Shown here: positions 49,641-59,514 of the stretch, piece by piece
Numbering within the stretch: position 1 is the first letter of the stretch
Layout of the letters: the number at the start of each line of letters is the position of its first letter
Assembly: GCA_036321625.1 (NCBI GenBank)
Contig: CP143259.1
Span: forward strand, 186,001-250,000
Length of the DNA stretch: 64,000 bases
Direction: 5' to 3'
From: Peptoniphilaceae bacterium AMB_02
Lineage (GTDB): Bacteria > Bacillota > Clostridia > Tissierellales > Peptoniphilaceae
The notes under the pieces: model-generated
What the model saw: the letters and a program-made list of their open reading frames with translations, nothing else
Database searches by the model: none
Told to the model about the DNA's origin: nothing
Translations under genes and position numbers: made by a program

Positions 49641-51884
49641 ATGAAACAATGGGATGGATTTGTAAGTGGTAATTGGTGTAGTCAGATAGATGTTAGAGAT
49701 TTTATCGTTAAAAACTATGTTCCATACGAGGGAGACGAGTCCTTTTTAGTCGGTAAATCGGAAAAGACTCAATCGCTTTGGAATAAGGTTGAAGAGATGA
49801 TAAATGAAGAGATAAGCAGTAAGACTGTAAAAATTGAGACAGGGACTTTTTCAGGAATAAATAATTTCGGACCGGGTTATATTGATCCGGAAAATGAAGT
49901 TATCTTCGGACTTCAAACCGATGCTCCATTAAAGAGGATTATAAATCCATATGGAGGATACAGGATGGTTCAATCATCTTTGAATGCATACGGTTATGAA
50001 GTTGATGCCGATATGGAAAGGTATTTCAATGAATTTAGAAAAACTCATAATCAAGGGGTTTTCGATGCATATACTCAGGATATGCGTAAAGCCAGAACTG
50101 TCGGACTTTTGACCGGATTACCGGATGCTTACGGTAGGGGAAGGATTATCGGCGACTATAGAAGGATTGCCCTATACGGAATAGACGCTTTAAAAGCCGA
50201 AAAACAAAGGGATTTAAATGAAATCGACGGAGATGCATTAGAAGATGTCATAAGACTCAGAGAGGAAGTATCAGAGCAGATAAGAGCACTCGATGATATA
50301 TGTGAAATGGCTTCATCTTATGGTTTTGATATATCAAAACCTGCAGAGAATGCGTTGGAGGCTGTTCAATTCTTATACTTCGGTTACCTTGCAGCTATAA
50401 AAGAAAATAATGGTGCAGCTATGAGTATCGGTAGAAATACGGCTTTTATAGACATCTATATCGAAAGGGATATCAAGAGAGGATTACTGGATGAAGTAGG
50501 AGCTCAGGAATTAGTAGATCAATTGATTATTAAACTTAGAATGGCTAGACACCTTAGAACTCCGGAGTACGATGAACTCTTTGGAGGGGATCCGACTTGG
50601 GTAACCGAGTCAATTGGTGGTATGGGCGTAGATGGAAGAACTATGGTCACTAAAACAGCTTATCGTTTCTTACATTCACTCACAAATCTTGGACCGGCTC
50701 CTGAGCCAAATATGACAGTTCTTTGGAGTAATTCACTTCCTGTTGCGTTTAAAAAATACTGTTCGACCATGAGTATTAAAACAGGAGCTATTCAGTATGA
50801 GAATGACGATATAATGAGACCTGTATATGGCGATGATTACGGAATTGCCTGCTGCGTGTCTGCTATGAAAATCGGAAAACAAATGCAATTCTTTGGAGCT
50901 AGAGCTAATATTGCAAAGGCACTACTCTATGCGATAAATGGTGGAGTTGATGAGGTTAAGAAAGATAAAAACGGTAATCCAATTCGTGTTCTTGAAGGTA
51001 TAGAGCCTATTAAAGATGAAATTTTAGAATTTGAAAGTGTTTTAGATAATTATAAGAAGGTGCTTAGAAAACTTTCCAAACTCTATGTAAATACCATGAA
51101 TACCATACATTATATGCATGATAAATACGCATATGAAAGAGGACAGATGGCATTACAGGATACTGTTGTTCATAGATTTATGGCATTTGGAGTTGCAGGA
51201 ATTTCCATAGTTGCAGATTCACTTTCCGCTATAAAATACGCTAAAGTTCGCCCAATAAGAGATGAGAACGGAATTGCGATAGATTTTGAAGTAGAAGGAG
51301 ATTTTCCAAAATACGGAAATGACGATAATAGAGCTGACGATATGGCGATTGCTGCTGTTTCTAAGTTCTTAGACTATCTAAAAGAGACTCCGACCTATAG
51401 AGGAGCTGAACATACTCTATCCATACTTACTATTACTTCAAATGTAGTTTATGGAAAGAAAACCGGAAACACTCCTGATGGTAGAAAAATAGGAGAACCT
51501 TTTGCGCCTGGTGCAAATCCAATGCATGGAAGAGATACTAAGGGAGCTCTTGCTTCATTAAACTCGGTAGCTAAAATTCCTTATGAATGTACCTGCCAAG
51601 ACGGAATATCAAATACCTTTACAATAGTTCCGGATACTCTTGGTAAGAGAGAGGAAGATAGAATAAATAATCTTGTTGGTATTATGGACGGATATTTTAA
51701 CCAAAAAGCTTTCCATTTAAATGTAAATGTGCTTGACAGAGAGCTTTTAAAAGATGCAATGCTAAATCCGGAAAAATATCCTAATCTAACAATTAGAGTA
51801 TCAGGATATGCAGTTCATTTCCATAGATTAAGTAAAGAGCAGCAGTTGGAAGTTATAAGCAGAACCTTCCACGAAACAGCTTAA
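49641..51884 (+). CDS. pflB: Pyruvate formate-lyase
   Basis: PFL cleaves pyruvate with CoA to acetyl-CoA and formate using a glycyl radical. The 747-residue protein has the adjacent active-site cysteines in [32 protein letters not shown], and the glycyl radical loop [12 protein letters not shown] near the C-terminus. An ATG at 49620 lies upstream of the ribosome site, so ATG 49641, just after AGGAGG, is the start. The activating enzyme pflA, usually adjacent, is not in the window. Its own promoter separates it from citC-citXG. Confidence 0.96.
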   Translation: MKQWDGFVSGNWCSQIDVRDFIVKNYVPYEGDESFLVGKSEKTQSLWNKVEEMINEEISSKTVKIETGTFSGINNFGPGYIDPENEVIFGLQTDAPLKRIINPYGGYRMVQSSLNAYGYEVDADMERYFNEFRKTHNQGVFDAYTQDMRKARTVGLLTGLPDAYGRGRIIGDYRRIALYGIDALKAEKQRDLNEIDGDALEDVIRLREEVSEQIRALDDICEMASSYGFDISKPAENALEAVQFLYFGYLAAIKENNGAAMSIGRNTAFIDIYIERDIKRGLLDEVGAQELVDQLIIKLRMARHLRTPEYDELFGGDPTWVTESIGGMGVDGRTMVTKTAYRFLHSLTNLGPAPEPNMTVLWSNSLPVAFKKYCSTMSIKTGAIQYENDDIMRPVYGDDYGIACCVSAMKIGKQMQFFGARANIAKALLYAINGGVDEVKKDKNGNPIRVLEGIEPIKDEILEFESVLDNYKKVLRKLSKLYVNTMNTIHYMHDKYAYERGQMALQDTVVHRFMAFGVAGISIVADSLSAIKYAKVRPIRDENGIAIDFEVEGDFPKYGNDDNRADDMAIAAVSKFLDYLKETPTYRGAEHTLSILTITSNVVYGKKTGNTPDGRKIGEPFAPGANPMHGRDTKGALASLNSVAKIPYECTCQDGISNTFTIVPDTLGKREEDRINNLVGIMDGYFNQKAFHLNVNVLDRELLKDAMLNPEKYPNLTIRVSGYAVHFHRLSKEQQLEVISRTFHETA

Positions 51885-51926
51885 TGATAGTGAGTTAGTA
51901 AAATGAGAAAAAATTAAATATGTTTA

Positions 51927-51978
51927 AAAGAACGGAATATTAACTCGGCATAAGAGTTTGCATTCCGTTCTTTATTTT
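51927..51978 (+). terminator. Terminator after pflB
   Basis: AAAGAACGGAAT and ATTCCGTTCTTT form a perfect 12-bp stem over a long loop, followed by ATTTTTATT. Confidence 0.88.
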
Positions 51979-52022
51979 TATTACGCATTTAGTCTTGTAT
52001 AAATTGTCTTTAAGATATTCGA

Positions 52023-52110
52023 AAATTTATATCCTAGCTAGTTTACAAATTAAAGTAAATATTTATTTATAAATCAAAGTATGTTTACCTGTAAATATAG
52101 TATAATAATA
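52023..52110 (+). promoter_or_regulatory. TTTAC/GTAAA dyads and candidate promoter upstream of the hydrolase
   Basis: TTTACCTGTAAA (about 52083-52094) is a perfect palindrome, and a looser TTTAC...GTAAA pair occurs about 35 bases upstream. TATAAT follows at about 52102. These may be two sites for one repressor; I cannot name it. Confidence 0.35.
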
Positions 52111-52210
52111 TTGTGAATATCTTTAAAATCACGAAGTAGCATTAAGTGAGAGTATAAAAAATTGTGAAGTTTCATAATATTTGTTAAAAACTGTAAAGGA
52201 GGAGAATAAA

Positions 52211-53263
52211 ATGAAGGTTATTCTAAAGATACTAAAGTATTTTCTACTAATTATTTTAGGGATTGTCGTAATAGTTTTCGGAATCAGGTTTTACAACCAG
52301 AAGCAAACCGAAAAGTTAGCCAAACTTGATCCAAACTATAAGTTAGAAAGATTTTACAGCGAAGAGGATTTAAAGGATGCAAGCAAGTTAAATATCCCGG
52401 GTGTAAAAGTGTCAGATGTAAACGGAGATAGTTTAAAGGGTTACCATTTAGTACCTGATGAGATTAAGCATAGTGGTGTTGTCCTTACCTATGGAGGTAG
52501 TGAAGGGAGTACTAATTTTAACTATGCAGCAGATATAGCCCAAAAAGGCTATGAAGTATTTGCGATGTACTACTTTAATGCCGAAGGACTACCGGAAGAA
52601 CTTATAAATGTACCGCTAGAAAACTTTGAGAAGGTAAGCTCGGAAATAGAAAAAACAGCTAAGAGCCCAAGACCATTAACAATCTTGGGAGGATCTAAAG
52701 GTGCTGACTATGCTCTACTCTTAAGCACAAAATACGCGGACAAAATAGACAATATAATCCTATATGCACCATCTGCATATGTGTTCCAAGGCTTGTCGTT
52801 TAAAGACAGAACAGCCCACTCCTCATGGACTTTGGGAGGCAGTGAACTCGAATTTCTGAATTTTTATAATATTGACGGAAAACTTGGAATGAAAATATTT
52901 ACAGATATGTTATTGGGAAAACCGATGCATTATTACCCAACGTATAAGGCTTTAATTGACGATAAAAATCACAGTGAAGGTGCACGTATAAAAGTGGAGA
53001 ATTCAAAAGCAAATGCTCTTGTCTTTGCAGGAGGACAAGACCAAATGTGGCCATCTGCCGAGATGGCAGAAACCATAGAGAAAAACTACGGAGGTCAAAT
53101 AGAAGTCAAAATATTTGAAAAAGCAGGTCATATATTTTATGGTCCACCTGTAGTTCAAAACCTTATGATGGGTGGAGAATACGCAGCAAATGTTGAGGCG
53201 AAGGCTGAAAGTGATAGAATACTGTTCGAAAAATTAGCAGAATGGATGCCTGAATCGAATTAA
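52211..53263 (+). CDS. Membrane-anchored alpha/beta hydrolase, BAAT-like
   Basis: A 350-residue protein with an N-terminal membrane anchor (ILKYFLLIILGIVVIVFGI) and an outside alpha/beta-hydrolase domain resembling the acyl-CoA thioester hydrolase/BAAT C-terminal family. The nucleophile elbow is ILGGSKGADYAL (Ser), with an acid in FAGGQDQMWPS and a histidine in EKAGHIFYGPP. An ATG 30 bases upstream precedes the GGAGGAG ribosome site, so ATG 52211 is the start. Its natural substrate is unknown; these proteins are also seen near resistance and lipid genes. Confidence 0.8.
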   Translation: MKVILKILKYFLLIILGIVVIVFGIRFYNQKQTEKLAKLDPNYKLERFYSEEDLKDASKLNIPGVKVSDVNGDSLKGYHLVPDEIKHSGVVLTYGGSEGSTNFNYAADIAQKGYEVFAMYYFNAEGLPEELINVPLENFEKVSSEIEKTAKSPRPLTILGGSKGADYALLLSTKYADKIDNIILYAPSAYVFQGLSFKDRTAHSSWTLGGSELEFLNFYNIDGKLGMKIFTDMLLGKPMHYYPTYKALIDDKNHSEGARIKVENSKANALVFAGGQDQMWPSAEMAETIEKNYGGQIEVKIFEKAGHIFYGPPVVQNLMMGGEYAANVEAKAESDRILFEKLAEWMPESN

Positions 53264-53303
53264 AATGTTTTGAGGCGGGGAGTTGAGCAGTTGTGAGTTT
53301 TGA

Positions 53304-53392
53304 TAGCCTCCATCTGACGAGGGAGGTGGATTTGCGAAGCAAATTCGGAGGGAGAGAAATACAAAAAGCGACATCTTTTTGTCGCTACTTCT
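53304..53392 (-). repeat. Dispersed intergenic repeat, end module (copy 6)
   Basis: In reverse orientation: GCCTCCATCTGACGAGGGAGG, a TTTGCGAAGCAAA hairpin, CGGAGGGAGAGA, then the AAAAAGCGACATC...GTCGCTACT hairpin. It equals a right end followed by the terminator-like hairpin. Confidence 0.8.
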
Positions 53393-53432
53393 AAAGTCTA
53401 ACTTCAAACTTCTAACTTCTCACATCTAAAAC

Positions 53433-53695
53433 TGTGAGGTGGGTCGCCTAAGCGACTCGGAGGGAGAGAAAACCCTAGACTGCAATTATTTAAGCCATAT
53501 TGTAATATCTCTGATTGATAATGTATATAATTAAATTGGTTTTGGAAACAATCGTGGAAGTGGGGGCACTTCCTCTACCTCTTTCATAGTCTTTATTGCG
53601 AGTTGGATACTGGTAAGGATTTGGAATAGACTTAAAATATATCAGTAGAATTCTTCGAATTCCTTTGTAGTATGTCTCTCACCGGATAAGTTGAA
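53433..53695 (-). repeat. Dispersed intergenic repeat, nearly full copy 7 (inverted)
   Basis: The inverted form of the 306-base element, from GGTGGGTCGCCTAAGCGACTCGG to TGTCTCTCACCGG, carrying the GGAAGTGGGGGCACTTCC and ATATTGTAATATCTCTGAT blocks. It is about 95% like copy 4 by eye in the core. Confidence 0.82.
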
Positions 53696-53726
53696 CAGTT
53701 GTCGGTTGTGAGCGATTAGTTTTGAG

Positions 53727-53813
53727 AGCCTCCATCTGACGAGGGAGGTGGGTCGCCTAAGCGACTCGGAGGGAGAGAAATATCAAAAGCGATATTTTTT
53801 CGTCGCTACATCC
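53727..53813 (-). repeat. Dispersed intergenic repeat, end module (copy 8)
   Basis: Same arrangement as copy 6: GCCTCCATCTGACGAGGGAGG, GGTCGCCTAAGCGACTCGG, GAGAGAAA, then an AGCGATATTTTTTCGTCGCT hairpin. Copies 6, 7 and 8 lie within 510 bases of each other. A short frame over it (53748-54002) is not a gene. Confidence 0.8.
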
Positions 53814-53860
53814 GGTATCCCAAGCGAAGTAATAGACGAAAATCCACTGCCAAAAGCTAA

Positions 53861-53897
53861 AAAGGTTGTATCAGATTTGTCTTCTGATACAACCTTC
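53861..53897. terminator. Terminator of korBA
   Basis: AAGGTTGTATCAGA and TCTGATACAACCTT form a perfect 14-bp stem; on the minus strand a T run follows. It lies just beyond the korB stop. Confidence 0.9.
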
Positions 53898-53899
53898 TT

Positions 53900-54751
53900 T
53901 TATCTCATTTTATCCATCAGTTTTTTTGCATCCATAGGGTTCAATTTTGCGTCTACTAGTGGAGGTTTGTCACTTTGCAGGAAAGAGAATCTTTCTGTAT
54001 AGGAGATTGTAGGAACATTATACAGGATTCCTGTCGGAATGCCGTCATCCCATTCCAGTGCTTTATCAAATGCGGCTTTCCAATCTGTCGAATCATAGTC
54101 TTCCGGGAGAGGTCTTACCATGCTTTTATACCAAGCAAAGGTGTTTACCTTGTTCCAGACTATACATGGCTGAAGTATATCAACTAGGGCGTAACCATCG
54201 TAGAGGATGGCTGCTTTCATTATTTCTTTTAGCTGCTTTATATCTCCTGAAAAGCCTCTGGCAACAAAGCCTGCTCCAAGTGTCAGTGCAAGTGCCAGTG
54301 GTTTTAACTCGGTGTTTCTGACTCCTTCGGAAGAGTAGGTTTGGACTTGACCGGTTATTGTGGTCGGTGAGGCTTGACCTTTAGTTAAGCCATACACTTG
54401 ATTGTCATGAACAAAATGCGCCAGATTTATATTTCTTCTTATGGCATGCATTAGATGATTTCCACCTTCGCCGTAGTTATCTCCATCTCCACTTTCTGCT
54501 ATTATATGGAGTTTGTGATTAGCCATTTTGATACCGATGGCAGCCGGTAGACTTCTTCCATGAAGACCGGTGAATGAATTCAAGTCTATATATTGTGGCA
54601 TCTTAGCTGCTTGTCCGATTCCTGAGACCATAACTATCTCATCAGGAGGTATTTGCAGTTCATCTAAGGCCATTTTAAGTGCACTCCTTATGGCAGGGTT
54701 CCCGCAACCTGGGCACCAAGCAGTTTCGGCGGATAGTTTATAGTCTATCAT
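53900..54751 (-). CDS. korB: 2-oxoacid:ferredoxin oxidoreductase beta subunit
   Basis: The thiamine-pyrophosphate-binding beta subunit, 283 residues, of a 2-oxoacid:ferredoxin oxidoreductase. It has the Fe-S/TPP motif WCPGCGNPA, the Mg-TPP site SGDGDNYGEGGNHLMHA with a following N, and NQVYGLTKGQASPT, typical of KorB-type (2-oxoglutarate) enzymes. It begins one base after the alpha subunit stop. The complex oxidises a 2-oxoacid to the acyl-CoA while reducing ferredoxin; 2-oxoglutarate is likely but other 2-oxoacids remain possible. Confidence 0.92.
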   Translation of the reverse strand: MIDYKLSAETAWCPGCGNPAIRSALKMALDELQIPPDEIVMVSGIGQAAKMPQYIDLNSFTGLHGRSLPAAIGIKMANHKLHIIAESGDGDNYGEGGNHLMHAIRRNINLAHFVHDNQVYGLTKGQASPTTITGQVQTYSSEGVRNTELKPLALALTLGAGFVARGFSGDIKQLKEIMKAAILYDGYALVDILQPCIVWNKVNTFAWYKSMVRPLPEDYDSTDWKAAFDKALEWDDGIPTGILYNVPTISYTERFSFLQSDKPPLVDAKLNPMDAKKLMDKMR

Positions 54752-56419
54752 TTATAATACCTCCTTTAATTCTTCTATTAATTCTTCCAGGTAGAAAGCT
54801 CTACCATCGTATTTCGTTATTAGATGGTCGGATTTAATCAAGGCCTCTTGTCGTATAAGTCCTTCAAATTGCCCACCCATATTTTGTTCTACTACTATAA
54901 ATGATTTTGCCTTCTCGTAATATTCGAGTAGTTTATCAGTTTTTAATGGAAAGACATCTGCATATGAAAGGCCTTTTATTTTATGACCGTCTTCATTTAA
55001 AGCTTCTATTGCTTCCTTCAGGATTCCATATGTTGATCCCCAACCAACGACGAGTATGTCAAAGTCGTCGGCACCAATTTCCCAGGGATCTTCTGATTCA
55101 GATATTAAGTTTTCTGCTCTTCTAAATCTCTTATCCATCATGGATTTTCTGTTTTCTGCACTTTCTTCTATTCTTCCCATTTCGTCATGTTCATCGGAGT
55201 CGACTATAACTATATTTCCATTTGCTCTTCCCGGAATTAGTCTAGGACTGAGACCATCTTCAGTTATTTCAAATCTCTTATATGTTCCGGGTTCGTAATC
55301 ATTGGGGTTAGCCAGGTATCTGTTTATTTCAATAGATTGTAAATCAAAGGGTTCTATATTCACATTCGAATCCGCAAGGTATTGATCTGAAAGGATTACG
55401 ACAGGAATTTGGTATTTTTCTGCAATATCAAAAGCTCTCACTGTTTGATAAAAGCCGTCTTCAGCATTCCTAATAGCAATAACTTTCTTAGGGAATTCGC
55501 CATGTCCTGAATGTATTATAAATCGAAGGTCGGCTTGTTCCGTATATGTTGGGAGACCTGTAGCAGGCGCAGGTCTTTGTACATCTACCACGACTATGGG
55601 CGCTTCTATCATGCCTGCAAGACTCATTGCCTCTTGCATTAGAGCAAATCCACCACCCGATGATCCGGTCATCGCACGAACACCGGCATAAGATGCTCCG
55701 AGTGCCATATTTAGAGCAGCTACTTCATCTTCTACTTGATCAACAGCGATTTCCATCTCTTCCGAAGCTGCTTCCATGAAACCTAAGACACCTGAGGAAG
55801 GAGTCATTGGGTATCCGCAGTAGAATTTACAGCCTGCGGCAACGGCCCCATATCCGATTGCAGAGTTTCCGTCTATGAGAATGGTATCGGACTTCAAGGC
55901 ATCATACTCACTTCCTCCGTCAATCAAATCATAACCGTATCTAAGTGCTTCTATATTCATTTCGACATGTTCACTTCGTAATATCTCGCCGATTACTTCT
56001 TCGGCTGTTTCAAGCTTTAAACCGAGATGTCTCATAATCATAGCTAATCCAATTGAAGTGATTACTCTTTCGTTTCCTAAATCCTTAGCCTTCTTGATTA
56101 AATCATATTTTTTAGTTTCCGGAAAAGATTCAATTGAAGAATCACAGAAACTTATACCGTCTTTTTTTAATCGGGGGAGATGTTTTTCTAGAGTTTCTTC
56201 ATTCAGAGCGAAAATAATATCGAGCTCTTTCTTTGAACAGTATATCGGATGGTCTGCAAAACGTACTTGGTAAAAATTATGTCCTCCACGAACTCGGGAC
56301 AAATAATCTGCTGTAGAATAGACATAAAGCCCGTTCTTTTGAAGGACTTTTGTTAGAGCATGAGACACGCTGTCCATGCCTTGGCCGGCAGCGCCACCAA
56401 TCAAAATATTATAATCCAT
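54752..56419 (-). CDS. korA: 2-oxoacid:ferredoxin oxidoreductase gamma-alpha fusion subunit
   Basis: A 555-residue fusion of the gamma domain (IGGAAGQGMDSVSHALTK; YLSRVRGGHNFYQVRFAD) with the alpha domain beginning near residue 185 (LIDGNSAIGYGAVAAGCKFYCGYPMTPSS). ASYAGVRAMTGSSGGGFALMQEA-type sequence identifies the pyrimidine-binding subunit. This fused form is usual in KorAB-type enzymes of anaerobes. ATG 56419 follows GGAGG; the upstream ATG at 56431 overlaps it. An insertion sequence lies 120 bases upstream and may affect its promoter. Confidence 0.92.
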   Translation of the reverse strand: MDYNILIGGAAGQGMDSVSHALTKVLQKNGLYVYSTADYLSRVRGGHNFYQVRFADHPIYCSKKELDIIFALNEETLEKHLPRLKKDGISFCDSSIESFPETKKYDLIKKAKDLGNERVITSIGLAMIMRHLGLKLETAEEVIGEILRSEHVEMNIEALRYGYDLIDGGSEYDALKSDTILIDGNSAIGYGAVAAGCKFYCGYPMTPSSGVLGFMEAASEEMEIAVDQVEDEVAALNMALGASYAGVRAMTGSSGGGFALMQEAMSLAGMIEAPIVVVDVQRPAPATGLPTYTEQADLRFIIHSGHGEFPKKVIAIRNAEDGFYQTVRAFDIAEKYQIPVVILSDQYLADSNVNIEPFDLQSIEINRYLANPNDYEPGTYKRFEITEDGLSPRLIPGRANGNIVIVDSDEHDEMGRIEESAENRKSMMDKRFRRAENLISESEDPWEIGADDFDILVVGWGSTYGILKEAIEALNEDGHKIKGLSYADVFPLKTDKLLEYYEKAKSFIVVEQNMGGQFEGLIRQEALIKSDHLITKYDGRAFYLEELIEELKEVL

Positions 56420-56455
56420 ACTTACCTCCATAATTATTTGCTCGGTCCGTAAACT

Positions 56456-57640
56456 TAAAAAAGAATAAGAGTCCAGCCCCCTTGTGATACAATAGTTTTA
56501 TCCACAAAACCAGTACTCCCAAGAAAGGAATGAACTCTTATGAATAATAATGTATCACTTATCTGCCCAAGATGCAACAATAACTCGTCTTTTTATCGTT
56601 ACGGCTTTGATTCTCGTGGATATCAAAAATATCTTTGCCGATCATGTAATAGACAGTTTGCACCTAATAATCCAAATACCATAATAGGTAAGCTACCTTC
56701 AAGAAAATATCAGCCTTGTACTGTTTGTGGTAAGGCTACTTTTCTTCATCATGACTTTACTTACTATAGCAATCTTAGGTGTTGTGATAAGTCTTGTAAT
56801 CACTCTTTTAAGGTTTCTAAAGCCATGCCTATTGATTCTTGCTCCTCTTCCAACCTTACCGGTAAAGACCATTTTAAAGGACTCAGATTTCCTGTTAATA
56901 TAGTTTTAAAAGCCATGCACCTTTACTTCATCGGTAAAAACTCTCTTAGAGAGTGTGCTTTTTTGATGAAAACCCTGTTTAATGTGTCAGTTAGTCACAC
57001 TACTATCCATAGCTGGGTATCGGGGTTTGCTCCTGCCTTTAAAGAAATTTCAGATTATTTTAAGTCTTATCTAGATCTAAATTCTGATGAGTGGCATTTG
57101 GATGAAACCGTAGTCAAAGTTGCTGGGATTAAATCATATATTTGGTTTGTTGAAGATTCTGAAACCAGGTTTATCGTAGATTTTAACCTATCTCCTCACA
57201 GAAATTCTGATTCTGCTTTTGAGTTGATTAATTCTGCAAAAGAACATGGTTGTCCTAACTCTTTGGTCACTGATCGCTACAGTGCCTATTTAAAACCAAT
57301 TGAGGTCTATTTCCCAGACCAAGAACATATTAGAGTTGAAAGTTTTCACGACGATATTTCAAATAATCTAATTGAATCTTTTCACTCTCAGTTTAAGTCT
57401 TGGTATAAAACAAAGCGTGGTTTTGAAAGCTTTGAAGATGCTAACAATATTATTTCCATGTTTGTTTTCTACTATAATTTTATTAGACCTCATAGTTCTT
57501 TAAACGATATGACTCCTGCTAAAGTAGCTGGTCTTGATATCTCTGAGGCTGAGCAACACAAATATTTGATAGCTGCTTGATTTTTTACTCAAATAAGTTA
57601 GGCTTTAGTTGAGTAAATAATCTCATCATTATTATAATTA
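56456..57640 (+). mobile_element. Insertion sequence with zinc-ribbon DDE transposase
   Basis: An intact transposase gene with its own leader (GAGTCCAGCCCCCTTGTGAT at 56470) and, after the gene, a TTACTCAA...TTGAGTAA hairpin. The outer limits are approximate: I could not find matching terminal inverted repeats. Base and codon choice (many TCT, CCT and TTT codons) differs from the AGA/ATA-rich neighbours, fitting recent arrival. Confidence 0.6.
56540..57580 (+). CDS. DDE transposase with N-terminal zinc ribbons
   Basis: A 346-residue transposase. The N-terminus has paired cysteine motifs (CPRCNNNSSFYRYG, CRSCNRQF and CTVCGK...CCDKSCNHSF), a helix-turn-helix region (SLRECAFLMKTLFNVSVSHTTI) and an IS6/IS240-like DDE catalytic core: WHLDETVVKV (Asp), SLVTDRYSAYL (Asp) and NNLIESFHSQFK (Glu) followed by the RPHSSLNDMTPA tail. 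AAGGAATGAACTCTT lies before the ATG. It appears complete and possibly active. Confidence 0.88.
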   Translation: MNNNVSLICPRCNNNSSFYRYGFDSRGYQKYLCRSCNRQFAPNNPNTIIGKLPSRKYQPCTVCGKATFLHHDFTYYSNLRCCDKSCNHSFKVSKAMPIDSCSSSNLTGKDHFKGLRFPVNIVLKAMHLYFIGKNSLRECAFLMKTLFNVSVSHTTIHSWVSGFAPAFKEISDYFKSYLDLNSDEWHLDETVVKVAGIKSYIWFVEDSETRFIVDFNLSPHRNSDSAFELINSAKEHGCPNSLVTDRYSAYLKPIEVYFPDQEHIRVESFHDDISNNLIESFHSQFKSWYKTKRGFESFEDANNIISMFVFYYNFIRPHSSLNDMTPAKVAGLDISEAEQHKYLIAA

Positions 57641-57937
57641 TTCGTACTTTTGTGAATATATTCTATTGTTTTTTCTATTCTTTCATTTTAAGTTTACATT
57701 ACCTATTTGCTTGCAATTATATATATACCCATTATTCATGATGAATAAGTAAATTAGATTGAGTTTTGGTTTATCAAAATATTTTTAGGAGTGATATTAG
57801 GTATTATATAAAGTATAATTTAATGGTATAATGTATTAAATAGATAAAATGTTAAAGCTAGCGTAAGGAATATGAATCACTTATTGGTATCTATTCCATA
57901 AATTCAGGATTATGTATTAAATTAAGGAGGTAGTGAA
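57581..57937 (+). other. Intergenic stretch after the insertion sequence
   Basis: A TTACTCAA...TTGAGTAA hairpin near 57586-57618 may end the transposase transcript. AT-rich sequence with TATAAT-type blocks at about 57815 and 57828 probably includes the promoter of the next gene. No further gene seen. Confidence 0.45.
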
Positions 57938-59395
57938 ATGGATTTACAAAAACTAACGATTCTACATTCCAATGATATACATGGTGACTTTTTTGTAGAG
58001 GACCAGGAACATGCTCTGGTAGGTGGAGTATCTATGCTCTCAGGTTATATAAAAAACGTTAGAAAAGAGAAAGAAAATGTTCTCTATGTAATATCAGGAG
58101 ACATGCTTCAAGGTTCGATTATCGATAATGAATACAAAGGAATCTCGACCATCGATATAATAAATCTATTAAAACCTGATGTTACCTCTTTAGGAAACCA
58201 CGAAATCGACTATGGACTTGCCCATTTGTTATTTTTAGAAAAATGTGCAAGATTCCCGATTATTAATGCCAATCTCTATATAAAGGTTACGGGGACGAGA
58301 CTATTACAATCGCATATAATTATAGATATTGGCGGTATAAAAGTACTTCTAATAGGAATAGTTACAAATGAAGTTATAGATAATGCTGTAGACAATCTAC
58401 TGGCTACATTTGTAGATATAGATGAAGCTGCACATGCTATAGAGTATATAATTAACAGCTATAAGACTATAGATATTGATTTGACTGTGCTACTTACGCA
58501 TATTGGGCATGATAAAGACTGTGAACTGGCAAAAATCCTGAATCCTGATCTAGGTGTCGATTTAATAATAGGAGGACATTCGCATACTTTTTTGGAAAAA
58601 CCTGATGAAGTCAATGGTATACTAATTGCTCAGGCGGGAGTCGGGAGTGATTTTATAGGTCAATTCGACCTTACTATAGACAAGGATACGAACAGTATTC
58701 ACTCTTATGAATGGAATCTGGTACCTATAGATAGCACTCATTGCCCGAGAGACAGGGAACTGGATAAAGTTTTGGATTCGTATATTGAAAAAGTTGAAGG
58801 GAAATACAACAGGGTATTGAGAAGACTGGATAAGACCTACTATCATCTAGATAGATACCAGGAGACAGAACTGGGAAATATGATTTCCGATATTTTCTGG
58901 TTGTCATTAGGAGTAGATATTTTCCTCCTTGGATCCGGTTCTGTAAGAGGTGAGAAACTCGGTGAAATAGTAACACTTAAAGATTTAAGGGAAGTATATC
59001 CATATGATAATAAAGTCTATGGATTATGGATAGATGGTGCCAGATTAAAGAAAATGATAGAGACCTTTTTTAACAACTACATCGATGGAAATACCAGAGA
59101 ATTCTATCAACTAAGTCGCCATGTTCATGTGGTTTATGATGTAGAAAAAAGAGAGCTAAGCGAGTTTATCTTCAATCGAAAACCTCTAAGAGATGAGAGA
59201 GTCTACAGTGTGGGGATAAACGACTTCCACTTTAATTTGCTCGAATCAATATTTGGCTTGAAACCGGAAGAATTAAACAAGTACAAACCTCCAAAAGTAC
59301 TCTCCTTAAGTACAAGGGATGTGGTCGATGAATTCTTCCATTCTGAAATCCCAATTAGTGCAAAAGTTGAAGACAGAATAAAAATAATCAGATAG
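57938..59395 (+). CDS. 5'-nucleotidase/UshA-type metallophosphoesterase, cytoplasmic
   Basis: A 485-residue two-domain enzyme. The N-terminal metallophosphoesterase carries LHSNDIHGDFF, SGDMLQGS, SLGNHEIDYG, LTHIGHDKD and GGHSHTF metal ligands. The C-terminal 5'-nucleotidase domain has ELGNMISDIFW and the substrate-binding region LLGSGSVRGE. Most UshA relatives are secreted; this one has no signal peptide, so it should act inside the cell on nucleotides or related phosphoesters. AAGGAGG precedes the ATG. Confidence 0.9.
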   Translation: MDLQKLTILHSNDIHGDFFVEDQEHALVGGVSMLSGYIKNVRKEKENVLYVISGDMLQGSIIDNEYKGISTIDIINLLKPDVTSLGNHEIDYGLAHLLFLEKCARFPIINANLYIKVTGTRLLQSHIIIDIGGIKVLLIGIVTNEVIDNAVDNLLATFVDIDEAAHAIEYIINSYKTIDIDLTVLLTHIGHDKDCELAKILNPDLGVDLIIGGHSHTFLEKPDEVNGILIAQAGVGSDFIGQFDLTIDKDTNSIHSYEWNLVPIDSTHCPRDRELDKVLDSYIEKVEGKYNRVLRRLDKTYYHLDRYQETELGNMISDIFWLSLGVDIFLLGSGSVRGEKLGEIVTLKDLREVYPYDNKVYGLWIDGARLKKMIETFFNNYIDGNTREFYQLSRHVHVVYDVEKRELSEFIFNRKPLRDERVYSVGINDFHFNLLESIFGLKPEELNKYKPPKVLSLSTRDVVDEFFHSEIPISAKVEDRIKIIR

Positions 59396-59417
59396 TATAT
59401 TAAAAAAAGCATCTATT

Positions 59418-59452
59418 GAGCGAGACGGCATTTAAAAACGTCTCGCTCTTCG
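59418..59452 (+). terminator. Terminator after the nucleotidase gene
   Basis: GAGCGAGACG and CGTCTCGCTC form a perfect 10-bp stem with an A-rich loop; the T tail is weak. Confidence 0.8.
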
Positions 59453-59514
59453 TATTTCATAAAGCATATAAAGTGAGTCATGCTTATTTTTATGTTGAAA
59501 ATTTTCGAAACTTT

